Origin: Massilia arenae
Lineage (GTDB): Bacteria; Pseudomonadota; Gammaproteobacteria; Burkholderiales; Burkholderiaceae_D
NCBI RefSeq assembly: GCF_008014745.1
Contig: NZ_VPFD01000004.1
Location: 124,001-188,000, forward strand
DNA: 64,000 bases
Direction: 5' to 3'
The position numbers and the translations under genes are program-made. The notes under the pieces are model-generated. The model did not search any database, was not told the DNA's origin, and was given only the letters and a program-made list of their open reading frames with translations. Shown in pieces: positions 54,132-62,222 of the stretch; the first letter of the stretch is position 1, and every line of letters starts with the position of its first letter.

Positions 54132-54785
54132 ATGATCAAGACCGTACTGCTTACCGGCTTCGAGCCGTTCAATGGCGCCAGCATCAACCCGGCCTGGGAA
54201 GCGGTGCGCGCGCTCGAGGGCTGGCGCGGCGAACACTTCCGGGTCGAGGTGCGCCAGCTGCCCTGCGTGTTCGGGCAGGCGATCGAAGACCTGGTGGCCA
54301 TGGTCGACGAACTGCATCCGGACGTGGTGATCGCGGTCGGCCAGGCCGGCGGGCGGCCCGACATCTCGGTCGAGCGCGTGGCGATCAACGTCGACGATGC
54401 ATCGATTCTCGACAATGGCGGCCAGCAGCCGGTGGATGCGGCCATTGCTTCGGATGGTCCCGCCGCCTATTTCTCGACCTTGCCGATCAAGGCCATCGTG
54501 CGTGCGCTGCGTGAGAAGGGGCTCGTGGCCGGGGTGTCGCAGACCGCCGGGACCTTCGTGTGCAACCACGTATTCTATGGGCTGATGCACCATGCGGCAA
54601 CGCAGCCGCAGCCGATCAAAGCCGGCTTCATTCACGTCCCATTCCTGCCGGAACAGGCCGCAGCGCGGCCCGATGCGCCGCCGTCGATGGCGCTGGACGA
54701 CATCATTGCCGGCATCAAGCTGGCGGTGGAAACGACCGTGAGCGTCGATGCCGACGTGCGCGAAACGGGCGGCGCCACGCACTAG
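54132..54785 (+). CDS. pcp: Pyrrolidone-carboxylate peptidase (pyroglutamyl-peptidase I)
   Basis: A 217-aa cysteine peptidase with the full catalytic triad at the standard positions: Glu81 (SVERVAINVDDA), Cys144 (TAGTFVCNHVFYG) and His168 (GFIHVPFLPEQ). It removes N-terminal pyroglutamate from peptides in the cytoplasm. Third gene of the DUF969-DUF979-pcp operon. Confidence 0.95.
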   Translation: MIKTVLLTGFEPFNGASINPAWEAVRALEGWRGEHFRVEVRQLPCVFGQAIEDLVAMVDELHPDVVIAVGQAGGRPDISVERVAINVDDASILDNGGQQPVDAAIASDGPAAYFSTLPIKAIVRALREKGLVAGVSQTAGTFVCNHVFYGLMHHAATQPQPIKAGFIHVPFLPEQAAARPDAPPSMALDDIIAGIKLAVETTVSVDADVRETGGATH

Positions 54786-54805
54786 TTCAACATCGGCCGG
54801 CCATC

Positions 54806-55042
54806 ATGCTCAAGTCGCTCGCACTGACCGCGCTTACTGTATTGACGGCCTGGCTGCTCATCCCGGTCTTCGTCCTGCCGCCGCTGGCGTTTTATTACGG
54901 CTACCAGGGCTACCGACGGCGCCACGATGGCAGGACGCGCACGAGTGTTGGTGCGAAGATCCTGTCGTCGATTCCGATGCTGCTTGCCGCAGCTGTATTC
55001 TGCTTCGGGATATTCCTGATCACGACCCAGTACCGGGCTTGA
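54806..55042 (+). CDS. Small membrane protein, unknown function
   Basis: A 78-aa protein with two hydrophobic helices (ALTALTVLTAWLLIPVFVLP and SIPMLLAAAVFCFGIFLI) joined by a basic loop GYRRRHDGRTRTS. It starts 20 bases after pcp and may be cotranscribed. Not recognised. The reading frame stays open upstream only as a shadow of pcp. Confidence 0.5.
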   Translation: MLKSLALTALTVLTAWLLIPVFVLPPLAFYYGYQGYRRRHDGRTRTSVGAKILSSIPMLLAAAVFCFGIFLITTQYRA

Positions 55043-55426
55043 GCGCCTGACGATCGTTATGCGCTGTGAGTACGAGAAGTCCGACAAGCGGACAGTCTTC
55101 GCGCTGGCACTATTGCTGAGCACTCGGTGAATAGAATACGTTCACTGTGTGCTCAAGCGAGGGATGATGCCGTTGCGGATACCAAACCAATCGAGAAGGC
55201 GGAGGGAGGGCTGTTACTGTGGCCGATGCAGCGCCCTCAGCGGCCAGCGAAAGCACGTGCGCAGCAAAACCTGCGCCGGTCATCCTCCCGGGTCGGGAAG
55301 CGCCGAGCTGGAAGTGATCTGCCGGAGAATCCGTCGCGAACAAACCGAGTGATGCCTGCGTAATCCCGATCGCAGAAACCATCTAGCCTGAAGGACGGTC
55401 CCACCCAAAAAAAATTTCCCTGATTG

Positions 55427-55455
55427 TTGACCTCTGGAATTTTAAGGAGCATCAT
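55427..55455 (+). promoter_or_regulatory. Predicted sigma-70 promoter of the alternative oxidase gene
   Basis: TTGACC (55427-55432) and CATCAT (55450-55455) with a 17-bp spacer; 5 of 6 and 4 of 6 matches to consensus. The -10 overlaps the NsrR-like site. Confidence 0.45.
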
Positions 55456-55466
55456 AAATGCATGTT
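55444..55466. promoter_or_regulatory. NsrR-like (nitric-oxide-sensing repressor) binding site at the aox promoter
   Basis: AAGGAGCATCA, T, AAATGCATGTT fits the NsrR 11-1-11 inverted repeat (AAGATGCATTT / AAATGCATCTT): the right half matches 10 of 11 and the left 7 of 11. Its overlap with the predicted -10 element suits repression relieved by NO. Confidence 0.55.
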
Positions 55467-55527
55467 TTCGGCACTGGCCGGATACAGCAAGTCGATAGAT
55501 GTTCAACATATAGACAGGGAGCCTGCA

Positions 55528-56175
55528 ATGAAAGCGATTGATAAAACCAAGGCCGTGGATGACCACCGCGCTGCCCGCAATCTTTCCGACCACGTCGCGC
55601 TCGGCCTGACGCTGATGCTGCGCTTTTTTGCGGACACATTTTTTGCCAAACGCTATGGCAACCGGGCGATCGTGCTGGAAACCGTGGCCGCCGTGCCAGG
55701 CATGGTTGGCGGAATGCTGGTGCACCTGCGTTGTTTGCGCTGGATGGTCGAGGACCAGGGCTGGATCCGCACCCTGCTCGATGAAGCGGAAAATGAACGC
55801 ATGCACTTGATGACCTTCGTGCAGATTGCAAAGCCGAACTGGTTCGAGCGTCTGGTCATCCTGATGGTGCAAGCCCTGTTCTTCGTCGCGTTCTTCCTGC
55901 TGTACCTGACTTCACCAAAAACCGCGCACCGCCTGGTGGGGTATTTCGAAGAGCAGGCAGTCATCAGCTACACGCTGTACCTGGCGGAGATCGATGCCGG
56001 CCGCGTGGAAAATGTCGCGGCGCCCGAGATCGCGATTGCGTACTGGAACCTGCCTGCCAATGCCCGCTTGCGTGACGTGGTGCTGGTCGTGCGCCAGGAT
56101 GAGATGGGCCATCGCGATGTCAACCACGGATTCGCCGATGCCCTTACGCCGGTCGAGGCCAGCCAGAACGCATGA
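55528..56175 (+). CDS. aox: Alternative oxidase (cyanide-insensitive di-iron ubiquinol oxidase)
   Basis: A 215-aa AOX. All six predicted iron ligands are present: Glu51 ([10 protein letters not shown]), Glu90 and His93 (ENERMHLM), Glu141/142 (YFEEQAV), Glu192 and His195 ([12 protein letters not shown]). Two hydrophobic hairpins allow monotopic binding to the inner membrane face. It oxidises ubiquinol and reduces oxygen to water without pumping protons, resisting cyanide and NO. AGGGAG precedes ATG 55528; an upstream in-frame ATG (55462) lies inside the promoter region. AOX is uncommon in bacteria. Confidence 0.93.
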   Translation: MKAIDKTKAVDDHRAARNLSDHVALGLTLMLRFFADTFFAKRYGNRAIVLETVAAVPGMVGGMLVHLRCLRWMVEDQGWIRTLLDEAENERMHLMTFVQIAKPNWFERLVILMVQALFFVAFFLLYLTSPKTAHRLVGYFEEQAVISYTLYLAEIDAGRVENVAAPEIAIAYWNLPANARLRDVVLVVRQDEMGHRDVNHGFADALTPVEASQNA

Positions 56176-56201
56176 CCCTGCGACGCGCGGCTGGCACCGG
56201 A

Positions 56202-56630
56202 TCAGCGCAATTTGATATAGCTGACCGCCTTCTCGTCACGCAGCACGAAGGCCGCATCCTCGAAGCTCGGCGGCCCGAAGCGGCCGCGCGCATCGCGGCT
56301 GAACGCATACCTTTCCTTCGGAATGCCCAGCGCATTGCGGTCGAGCTTTCCATTGTCGTTCTCGTCCTGGAACGACAGCACCGCCCAGGTGCCGGGCGGC
56401 AGGTCGTCGACGGTGACCACGGTCTCGCCCACGCGCGCCGCGGCCGATGCCGCATAAGGGCAATCCTTCAGGAAGGTCGCCTTGTCGCAGATCGCGACCC
56501 GCACCGTACCCTTGGTACTCGTAATGCCCTGGACCCTCACCTCGATCGACGCGGCAGAAGCGAGACCGGCGGCGCCCACGCTTGATGCCAGCAAAAGGGA
56601 AACACCCAGGGTGCGAAAGATCGACTGCAT
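56202..56630 (-). CDS. DUF2141 exported protein beside the carotenoid genes
   Basis: A 142-aa periplasmic protein: signal peptide ending LASAA, then an immunoglobulin-like DUF2141 domain (ASIEVRVQGITSTKGTVRVA, DDLPPGTWAVLSFQDENDN, GKLDRNALGIPKERYAFSRD). Two Cys (ICDKATFLKDCP) may form a disulfide. DUF2141 genes often accompany carotenoid clusters; function unknown. Divergent from crtZ with 133 bp between starts. Confidence 0.85.
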   Translation of the reverse strand: MQSIFRTLGVSLLLASSVGAAGLASAASIEVRVQGITSTKGTVRVAICDKATFLKDCPYAASAAARVGETVVTVDDLPPGTWAVLSFQDENDNGKLDRNALGIPKERYAFSRDARGRFGPPSFEDAAFVLRDEKAVSYIKLR

Positions 56631-56763
56631 GAAAACTCCATTAGGTTAAGTGTGAATCGTGTTTGACCGCTTTTCACCGGTATAGGGCAGCGCCGCGCAA
56701 CCGTGCGCATGGGCCGCCATGGTAGGCTGTTGGCATCCCGTCAACGCTCTCGCAGCCTTCATT

Positions 56764-57300
56764 ATGCTTTCCAACGCGCTCATCGTATTGGCCACCATCG
56801 CGTTCATGGAAGTGTTCTCCATCGTCGCGCACAAGTACGTGATGCACGGCTTCGGGTGGGGCTGGCACCGCTCGCACCACGAGCCGCGCACCGGCTGGTT
56901 CGAAAAAAACGACCTGTACGCCGTGGTGTTCGCCGGTGTCGCCATCGCCCTGATCTGGTTCGGCACGCGCGGCTACCACCCGCTCGAATGGATCGGCGCC
57001 GGCATGACTGCCTATGGCGCCCTGTACTTCATCGCCCACGACGGCCTGGTGCACCAGCGCTGGCCGTTCCGCTACGTCCCCAAAAGCGGCTACCTCAAGC
57101 GCCTGTACCAGGCCCACCGCATGCACCATGCGGTGGAAGGCAAGGAGGGCGCCGTGTCCTTCGGCTTCCTGTACGCGCCGCCGGTTGCCCGGCTCAAGCG
57201 CCAGTTGCAAGCGCAGCAGGGCCAGGTGCGCCGCCCGCGCGGCCAGGACGCAGCCACAGATCGCGCCGCCGCGGCGCCATCGCTGCCCGAGCAGGGCTGA
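56764..57300 (+). CDS. crtZ: Beta-carotene hydroxylase CrtZ
   Basis: A 178-aa membrane di-iron hydroxylase. The four His motifs are intact: HKYVMH (His23/28), HRSHH (His35/38/39), HDGLVH (His92/97) and HRMHH (His118/121/122). It hydroxylates beta-carotene rings at C3/C3' to give zeaxanthin. ATG 56764 is the family start. It is convergent with crtB and their 3' ends overlap by 107 bases; the crtZ part of the overlap is a low-complexity basic tail. Confidence 0.94.
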   Translation: MLSNALIVLATIAFMEVFSIVAHKYVMHGFGWGWHRSHHEPRTGWFEKNDLYAVVFAGVAIALIWFGTRGYHPLEWIGAGMTAYGALYFIAHDGLVHQRWPFRYVPKSGYLKRLYQAHRMHHAVEGKEGAVSFGFLYAPPVARLKRQLQAQQGQVRRPRGQDAATDRAAAAPSLPEQG

Positions 57301-58189
57301 GGCGCGAGGCCAGCGCCTGGAACCCTCCCAGGGCCAATAAACGCAGCTTGGCCGCCTTCGAAGTGCCCACCCGTTCGTCCCAGGCGTGCGCCCCGCGCCG
57401 TTTGACTTCGATCCCGATCTGCCGGTACACATTGCGCGCGGTGGCGATCGCCCAGGCCGAGCGCAGGGGCAGGGCGGCGATGCCCAACGTGGCCGACTCA
57501 TAATACGGCTCGGCGTGATCGACCAGGCGCGCCGCGACGCGCGCCAGCGCCGCGCGGTGGCGCGGCAGGGCCACGTGGTCGGGCGGGATGCCGGCCTCCA
57601 GCAGCCATTCAGCCGGCACGTAGAAGCGCCCGATCTTCGCGTCGTCGATGATGTCGCGCGCGATATTCGTCAGCTGGAAGGCCAGCCCGAGGTCGCAGGC
57701 GCGGTCCAGCACCAGTTCGTCGCGGGCGCCCATGATCGAGGCCATCATCAGGCCGACCACGCCGGCTACGTGGTAGCAGTAGCGCATGGTGTCGTCGATG
57801 GTGGAGTAGCGCGCCTCGTTGACGTCCATCGCGAAGCCGGCCAGGTGGTCGAAAGCATAGCGCGGCGCGATCGCGTGGCCCAGCGCCACTTCCTGGAAGG
57901 CGGCGAAGGCCGGGTCGCGCATCGGCTCGCCAGAATAGGCGCGCCGGGTGTCGTCGTACAGGCGATCAAGCTCGAAACCGGCGCCGTAGGCGCTCGGCGC
58001 GGCGGCGGCGAAGCCCAGTTCCTGGCCGTCGACCACGTCGTCGCAATGGCGGCACCAGGCGTACAGCATCAGCACGCTGCGCCGGGTGGCGGGCGGGAAC
58101 AGCCTGGCGGCTGCCGCGAAGCTCTTGGACCCGACCGCGATGGTCTGGGTCGCGTGTTCCATCAGCTTGGTGCCGGCATAGGCGCTCAT
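57194..58189 (-). CDS. crtB: 15-cis-phytoene synthase CrtB
   Basis: A 331-aa prenyltransferase with both Asp-rich motifs: CDDVVD (Asp50-Asp54) and NIARDIIDDA (Asp179-Asp183). It condenses two GGPP molecules to phytoene. Its ATG overlaps the crtI stop by 4 bases. The last ~35 residues (PRRRDLWLRPGRAGG region) are antisense to the crtZ end and look non-conserved. Confidence 0.95.
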   Translation of the reverse strand: MSAYAGTKLMEHATQTIAVGSKSFAAAARLFPPATRRSVLMLYAWCRHCDDVVDGQELGFAAAAPSAYGAGFELDRLYDDTRRAYSGEPMRDPAFAAFQEVALGHAIAPRYAFDHLAGFAMDVNEARYSTIDDTMRYCYHVAGVVGLMMASIMGARDELVLDRACDLGLAFQLTNIARDIIDDAKIGRFYVPAEWLLEAGIPPDHVALPRHRAALARVAARLVDHAEPYYESATLGIAALPLRSAWAIATARNVYRQIGIEVKRRGAHAWDERVGTSKAAKLRLLALGGFQALASRLSPARAAMAPRRRDLWLRPGRAGGAPGPAALATGA

Positions 58190-59712
58190 GCGTGCACCCC
58201 CGCATGTACACCCTCCAGCATCAGGCCGGCGGTCGCCTTGGCCGAGCCGATCACGCCCGGCACGCCGGCGCCGGGATGGGTGCCGGCGCCGACCAGGTAC
58301 AGGTTGGGTAGCTCGGCATCGCGGTTGTGCGGGCGGAACCAGGCGCTCTGGGTCAGGATCGGCTCCAGCGAGAAGGCCGAACCCAGGTGGGCATTGAGCT
58401 GGTCGCGGAAGTCGTGCGGCGTGAAGATGCGGCTGGTGACCAGCTGGCTGCGCAGGCCCGGCATGTAGCGCCGTTCGAGGTAGTCGAAGATGCGGTCGCG
58501 GTAGCGCGGGCCTTCGGTCTCCCAGTCAATCGGCGCGTTGCCCAGGTGCGGCACCGGCGCCAGCACGTAGTGGCTGCCGCAGCCGGGCGGCGCCAGCGAA
58601 GGATCGGTGACGCAGGGGGCGTGCAGGTAGAGCGAGAAATCGTCGGCCAGCGTCTGGCCGTGGAAGATGTCCTTGATCAGTTCACGGTAGCGCGGGCCGA
58701 AGCAGACCGTATGGTGCTGCAGCTGCTCGTGGTGTTTGTCCAGGCCGAAGTACAGCACGAACAGCGAATTGCTGAAGCGCTTCTTTTTGAGCGCCTCGCC
58801 GTTGCTGCTGCCGCGGCCGTGGTTCTTCAGCAGGTCGGCATAGGTGTGGACCACATCGGCATTCGACGCCACCGCGTCGGCTGCGAACCAGCGGCCGTCT
58901 TCCAGCCGCACGCCGCTGGCGAGATTGCCGGCGGTCTCGATGCGCGCCACCGATGCGTTCAGTTCCAGCTTGCCGCCCATGTCCTCGAACAGGCGCACCA
59001 GGCCTTTCACCAGGGCTCCGGTGCCGCCGCGCGGGAACCACACGCCCCAGCGCCGTTCCAGTGCGTGAATGAGGGTGTAGATCGACGAGGTGGCGAACGG
59101 GTTGCCGCCCACCAGCAGCGAGTGGAAGGAGAAGGCCTGGCGCAGCTGCTCGTCCTTGACGAAGCGCGACACCATGCCGTACACGCTCTTCCACGCTTCC
59201 AGCCGCGCCAGTTGCGGGCCGGCCTGGATCATGTCGCGGAAAGAGAGAAACGGCACGGCGCCCAGCTTCAGGTAACCCTCGTCGAATACCGCCTTCGAAT
59301 ACGCCAAAAAGCGCCGGTAGCCGGCGACGTCGGCCGGGTTGCGCGCGTGGATCTGGCGGTCCAGCGCCTCCTGGTCGTTGGCGTAGTCGAAGTGGCTGCC
59401 GTCTTCCCAGCACAGGCGGTAGAAGGGAGCCACCGGCAGCATCTCGACGTAGTCACTCATCTTTTTACCGCACAGGGTGAACAGCTCCTCGATCGCCGTC
59501 GGATCGGTGATCACGGTGGGGCCGGCGTCGAATACGAAGCCCTGGTCTTCGTAGACGTAGGCGCGGCCGCCCGGCTTGTCGCGTTTTTCGAGCAGGGTTG
59601 TTTGCATGCCGGCGGCCTGCAGGCGGATGGCCAGCGCCAGGCCGCCGAATCCGGCGCCGATCACGACGGCGCGTTTCGGTTCGATTCTCGGCTTGAAATT
59701 CATCTGGTTCAT
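58186..59712 (-). CDS. crtI: Phytoene desaturase CrtI
   Basis: A 508-aa FAD enzyme: dinucleotide fold VVIGAGFGGLALAIRLQAAG at residues 16-35, LLEKRDKPGGRAYVYEDQG, and the C-terminal bacterial-type motif LYLVGAGTHPGAGVPGVIGS. It introduces four double bonds, turning phytoene into lycopene. Starts by overlapping the crtY stop by 4 bases; the second Met (codon 4) is an alternative start. Confidence 0.95.
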   Translation of the reverse strand: MNQMNFKPRIEPKRAVVIGAGFGGLALAIRLQAAGMQTTLLEKRDKPGGRAYVYEDQGFVFDAGPTVITDPTAIEELFTLCGKKMSDYVEMLPVAPFYRLCWEDGSHFDYANDQEALDRQIHARNPADVAGYRRFLAYSKAVFDEGYLKLGAVPFLSFRDMIQAGPQLARLEAWKSVYGMVSRFVKDEQLRQAFSFHSLLVGGNPFATSSIYTLIHALERRWGVWFPRGGTGALVKGLVRLFEDMGGKLELNASVARIETAGNLASGVRLEDGRWFAADAVASNADVVHTYADLLKNHGRGSSNGEALKKKRFSNSLFVLYFGLDKHHEQLQHHTVCFGPRYRELIKDIFHGQTLADDFSLYLHAPCVTDPSLAPPGCGSHYVLAPVPHLGNAPIDWETEGPRYRDRIFDYLERRYMPGLRSQLVTSRIFTPHDFRDQLNAHLGSAFSLEPILTQSAWFRPHNRDAELPNLYLVGAGTHPGAGVPGVIGSAKATAGLMLEGVHAGVHA

Positions 59713-60905
59713 TCTGCGGTCCTGATCTGATAGGGGTGGGTCTTGCGTACGGCGTCAAACGCTTCCATGACGGGCACCGGCGGCTTGCCGGTCAACAGGC
59801 GTACCTTGTCGCCCAAGGTGGGGCGGCCGGCGTAGAAGCGCGCGATCAAGGGCGCGGGCAGGCCATAAAAACGCTGCATCACGCGCCAGCGGTGGTCGGG
59901 GCTGCCGGCCAAAAACAGCATGCGGTTGAGCATGCGGAAGAAGCGTTGTTCGTCCCAGGCTTGCCGCGCCTGCTCGCGAATGGCGGCGAACAGCGTCGGG
60001 GCCGACAGCTCGGGCAGGCGCGCGATGCGCTCGGCCAGGCGCACCGCATGCGGCAGCGAATAGCCGGTGGTCGGATGGAACAGGCCGGCGCGCAGGCCGA
60101 CGCTCGGCTGGCCGTGCAACTCGTCCCAGAAGCCGTCGAAGTCGCCGGCCAGCACGATCGGCAGCGAGCCTTGCTCTTCGCGCAGCATGTCGCGCACGCG
60201 CCAGCCGCGCGCGGCCACGTAGGCGGCGATGTTGGCGCGCAGCCGCTCCGGTTCCCAGGCGGCGCTGTCGACGTAATGGGTGTCCTCGACCAGCACGCGG
60301 TCGGGCCCGAAGGGCAGCAGGTAGACGAAGCGGTAGCCGCCCTGCTGGGGCACGCTGGCGTCCATGATCACCGGCGCCGTCAGGCCGTGGGCGGCGTCGA
60401 GCCGCAATTCCTGGCCAAGGAAGGTCTGGTAGCCGAGCGCGAGATGGCTGCTGGTGCGCATGCCGCGGCCGTCGATGACGGCGCGCGCTCGCAGGGTTTC
60501 GCCATCGGCCAGCCGCACGCTGGTGGGCGTGACGTCGTCGATCCAGACCCCGGTGCGCAGCGTGGCGCCCAGCGCCGGTTCGACCACGTGGGCCAGGTCG
60601 AGCGCGGCGATGCTGGCGTAGCCGCCCGCCAAGGTGCGGGCCAGGTCGGGAAACACCACGTCGTAGCGCGGCCAGCGGTGTGTGACCAGCGGCGCGATCC
60701 AGCGCAGCTGCGCGGGATCGAGATCGCTGTCGTGGAACGACCAGGTATGGTTGCCGCCCAGGCGCTTGCCTTGCTCGAGCACCAGGATGCGCAGCTCGGG
60801 ACGCTCGCTGCGCACGCGCCACGCGATCAGGCTGTTGGCCAGTCCGCCGCCGGCCAGGATCAGGTCGTAGTCGACCTTGTAGTGCTCATTGCTATGCTCA
60901 TCCAT
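59709..60905 (-). CDS. crtY: Lycopene beta-cyclase CrtY
   Basis: A 398-aa cyclase: N-terminal NAD(P)/FAD-binding DYDLILAGGGLANSLIAWRV, NHTWSFHDSDL, VIDGRGM and LFHPTTGYSLPHAVRLA are family signatures. It makes beta-ionone rings, converting lycopene to beta-carotene. ATG 60905 (MDEHSNEH) is preferred over a longer open frame inside crtX; it overlaps the crtX stop by 8 bases. Confidence 0.95.
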   Translation of the reverse strand: MDEHSNEHYKVDYDLILAGGGLANSLIAWRVRSERPELRILVLEQGKRLGGNHTWSFHDSDLDPAQLRWIAPLVTHRWPRYDVVFPDLARTLAGGYASIAALDLAHVVEPALGATLRTGVWIDDVTPTSVRLADGETLRARAVIDGRGMRTSSHLALGYQTFLGQELRLDAAHGLTAPVIMDASVPQQGGYRFVYLLPFGPDRVLVEDTHYVDSAAWEPERLRANIAAYVAARGWRVRDMLREEQGSLPIVLAGDFDGFWDELHGQPSVGLRAGLFHPTTGYSLPHAVRLAERIARLPELSAPTLFAAIREQARQAWDEQRFFRMLNRMLFLAGSPDHRWRVMQRFYGLPAPLIARFYAGRPTLGDKVRLLTGKPPVPVMEAFDAVRKTHPYQIRTAE

Positions 60906-62208
60906 GGCTGGCCAGGCGTCGGGATTCGGGGGCCAATCCGAGCGCGGCCTCGATGACGTCGGCCGCGCGCGGCGCGCCACCGGCTTGCCGGATCTGCTCC
61001 GCCAGCGGTTCCATGCGCTGCCGGAAGCCTGGCTCGTCCAGCAGGCGGCGCAGCTTGCGCGCCAGATCGGCGACGGTCGCGAGGCGCGGCGAGGCGCGCA
61101 GGCCTACGCCGGCATATTCCACCCGGGCGGCGGCGCCCGGATGGTCGAAGGCGATCGGCAGCGCCAGGATCGGCGTGCGGGTGGCGATGGCCTCCATCAC
61201 GGTGTTGGCGCCGGCGTGCGAGATAACGGCGTCGGCGCGCGCCAGCACGGCCAGCTGGGGCACGAAGGCGTGCACGCGGGTGTCGCCGATGCGTTCGAGC
61301 GCGCGCACCTGCGAGTCATCCAGGCCGCCACAGTGGGCGACCAGCAGTTGCGCGTCCTGGCGCGCGCAGGCGTGCGCGATGCGCTTGAACAGGCCGAAGC
61401 GCTGGCTGACCAGGGTGCCGAGCGAGGCGTAGACAAAGGGGCGCGTGCTCGATGCGGGCGGCAGCATTGCGGCGAGTTCGGCAGGCGACTGGGCCGATAC
61501 TGCGGCTCCGCTGTGCAGCGGCCCGACATGATGAAAATGCGGCGGCAGCGCGCGCCGTGGAAAATCGAAGCCCGGCACGATCTGGCCGACCTGGGCCAAC
61601 GGCGACAGGCATTCGTGCAGTTTTGCGCGCGGACGCAGTCCGAGCTGTTGGGCCGCGGCGGAGATCGCGCGCTCGTGCGGCCGCATCATCCAGTCGTAGA
61701 CCATGGTGCTGCCTTCGACCATCTTGAAGGCGCGCTCGCTGTCTTCATACATGAAGGGCATGACGGGCAGCGGGATGCCCGGCTCGCGGTTGACCGGCAG
61801 GGCGCAGGCGACCGAGACGAAGGGCATGCCGATACCTTCGGCCACCAGGCCGCCGGCCGCTTCCATCTGGTCGGCGACAATAAAATCGACCTGCAGCCGG
61901 CGCAGCGCGGCCGGCAGTTCGCGGCACAGCATCGTGGTGCTGGCCGCCATGTCGAGGATCACGCGGCGCAGGCCCAGCGGCGAGCCGGGATTGGCGACCC
62001 GCGCCAGCATCGCCGGCAGCGAGCCGGCCGGATGGGTGTCGAGGCCGACGGCGTGGAAGCCAATTCGCTCGTCCTTCACATAGGCGGCGGCATCCGGGCG
62101 ATGTACGAAGGTGACGCGGTGCCCGCGGACGACCAGTTCGCGCGCGAGCACGGTCAAGGTATTGAAGTGGCTGTAGAGCGCCGGGGCCACGACCGCGAAA
62201 TGCGCCAT
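60898..62208 (-). CDS. crtX: Zeaxanthin glucosyltransferase CrtX
   Basis: A 436-aa GT1 glycosyltransferase: N-terminal MAHFAVVAPALYSHFNTLTV, acceptor half with Cys/Arg-rich loops, and C-terminal UDP-sugar site (YASLGTLVSQRFGLF, VISHAGANTVMEAIATRTPI, LPIAFDHPGAAARVEYAGVG). It adds glucose to zeaxanthin hydroxyls, giving mono- and diglucosides. Position between crtE and crtY matches the Pantoea-type order. Confidence 0.93.
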   Translation of the reverse strand: MAHFAVVAPALYSHFNTLTVLARELVVRGHRVTFVHRPDAAAYVKDERIGFHAVGLDTHPAGSLPAMLARVANPGSPLGLRRVILDMAASTTMLCRELPAALRRLQVDFIVADQMEAAGGLVAEGIGMPFVSVACALPVNREPGIPLPVMPFMYEDSERAFKMVEGSTMVYDWMMRPHERAISAAAQQLGLRPRAKLHECLSPLAQVGQIVPGFDFPRRALPPHFHHVGPLHSGAAVSAQSPAELAAMLPPASSTRPFVYASLGTLVSQRFGLFKRIAHACARQDAQLLVAHCGGLDDSQVRALERIGDTRVHAFVPQLAVLARADAVISHAGANTVMEAIATRTPILALPIAFDHPGAAARVEYAGVGLRASPRLATVADLARKLRRLLDEPGFRQRMEPLAEQIRQAGGAPRAADVIEAALGLAPESRRLASHG

Positions 62209-62222
62209 GCGAAGCGCCGTCC

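Larger units (their letters stand above)
55043..55527. other. 485-bp gene-free region ahead of the alternative oxidase gene
   Basis: No convincing gene: short open frames on both strands lack ribosome sites and family similarity. The right-hand 100 bp hold a run of A (55408-55414), the aox promoter and an NsrR-like site. The lower-GC middle may be decayed DNA. Confidence 0.5.

Noticed and set aside
55110..55382. Small open frames on both strands before the alternative oxidase gene
   Set aside because: No ribosome site, no family similarity and unusual composition; treated as non-coding.
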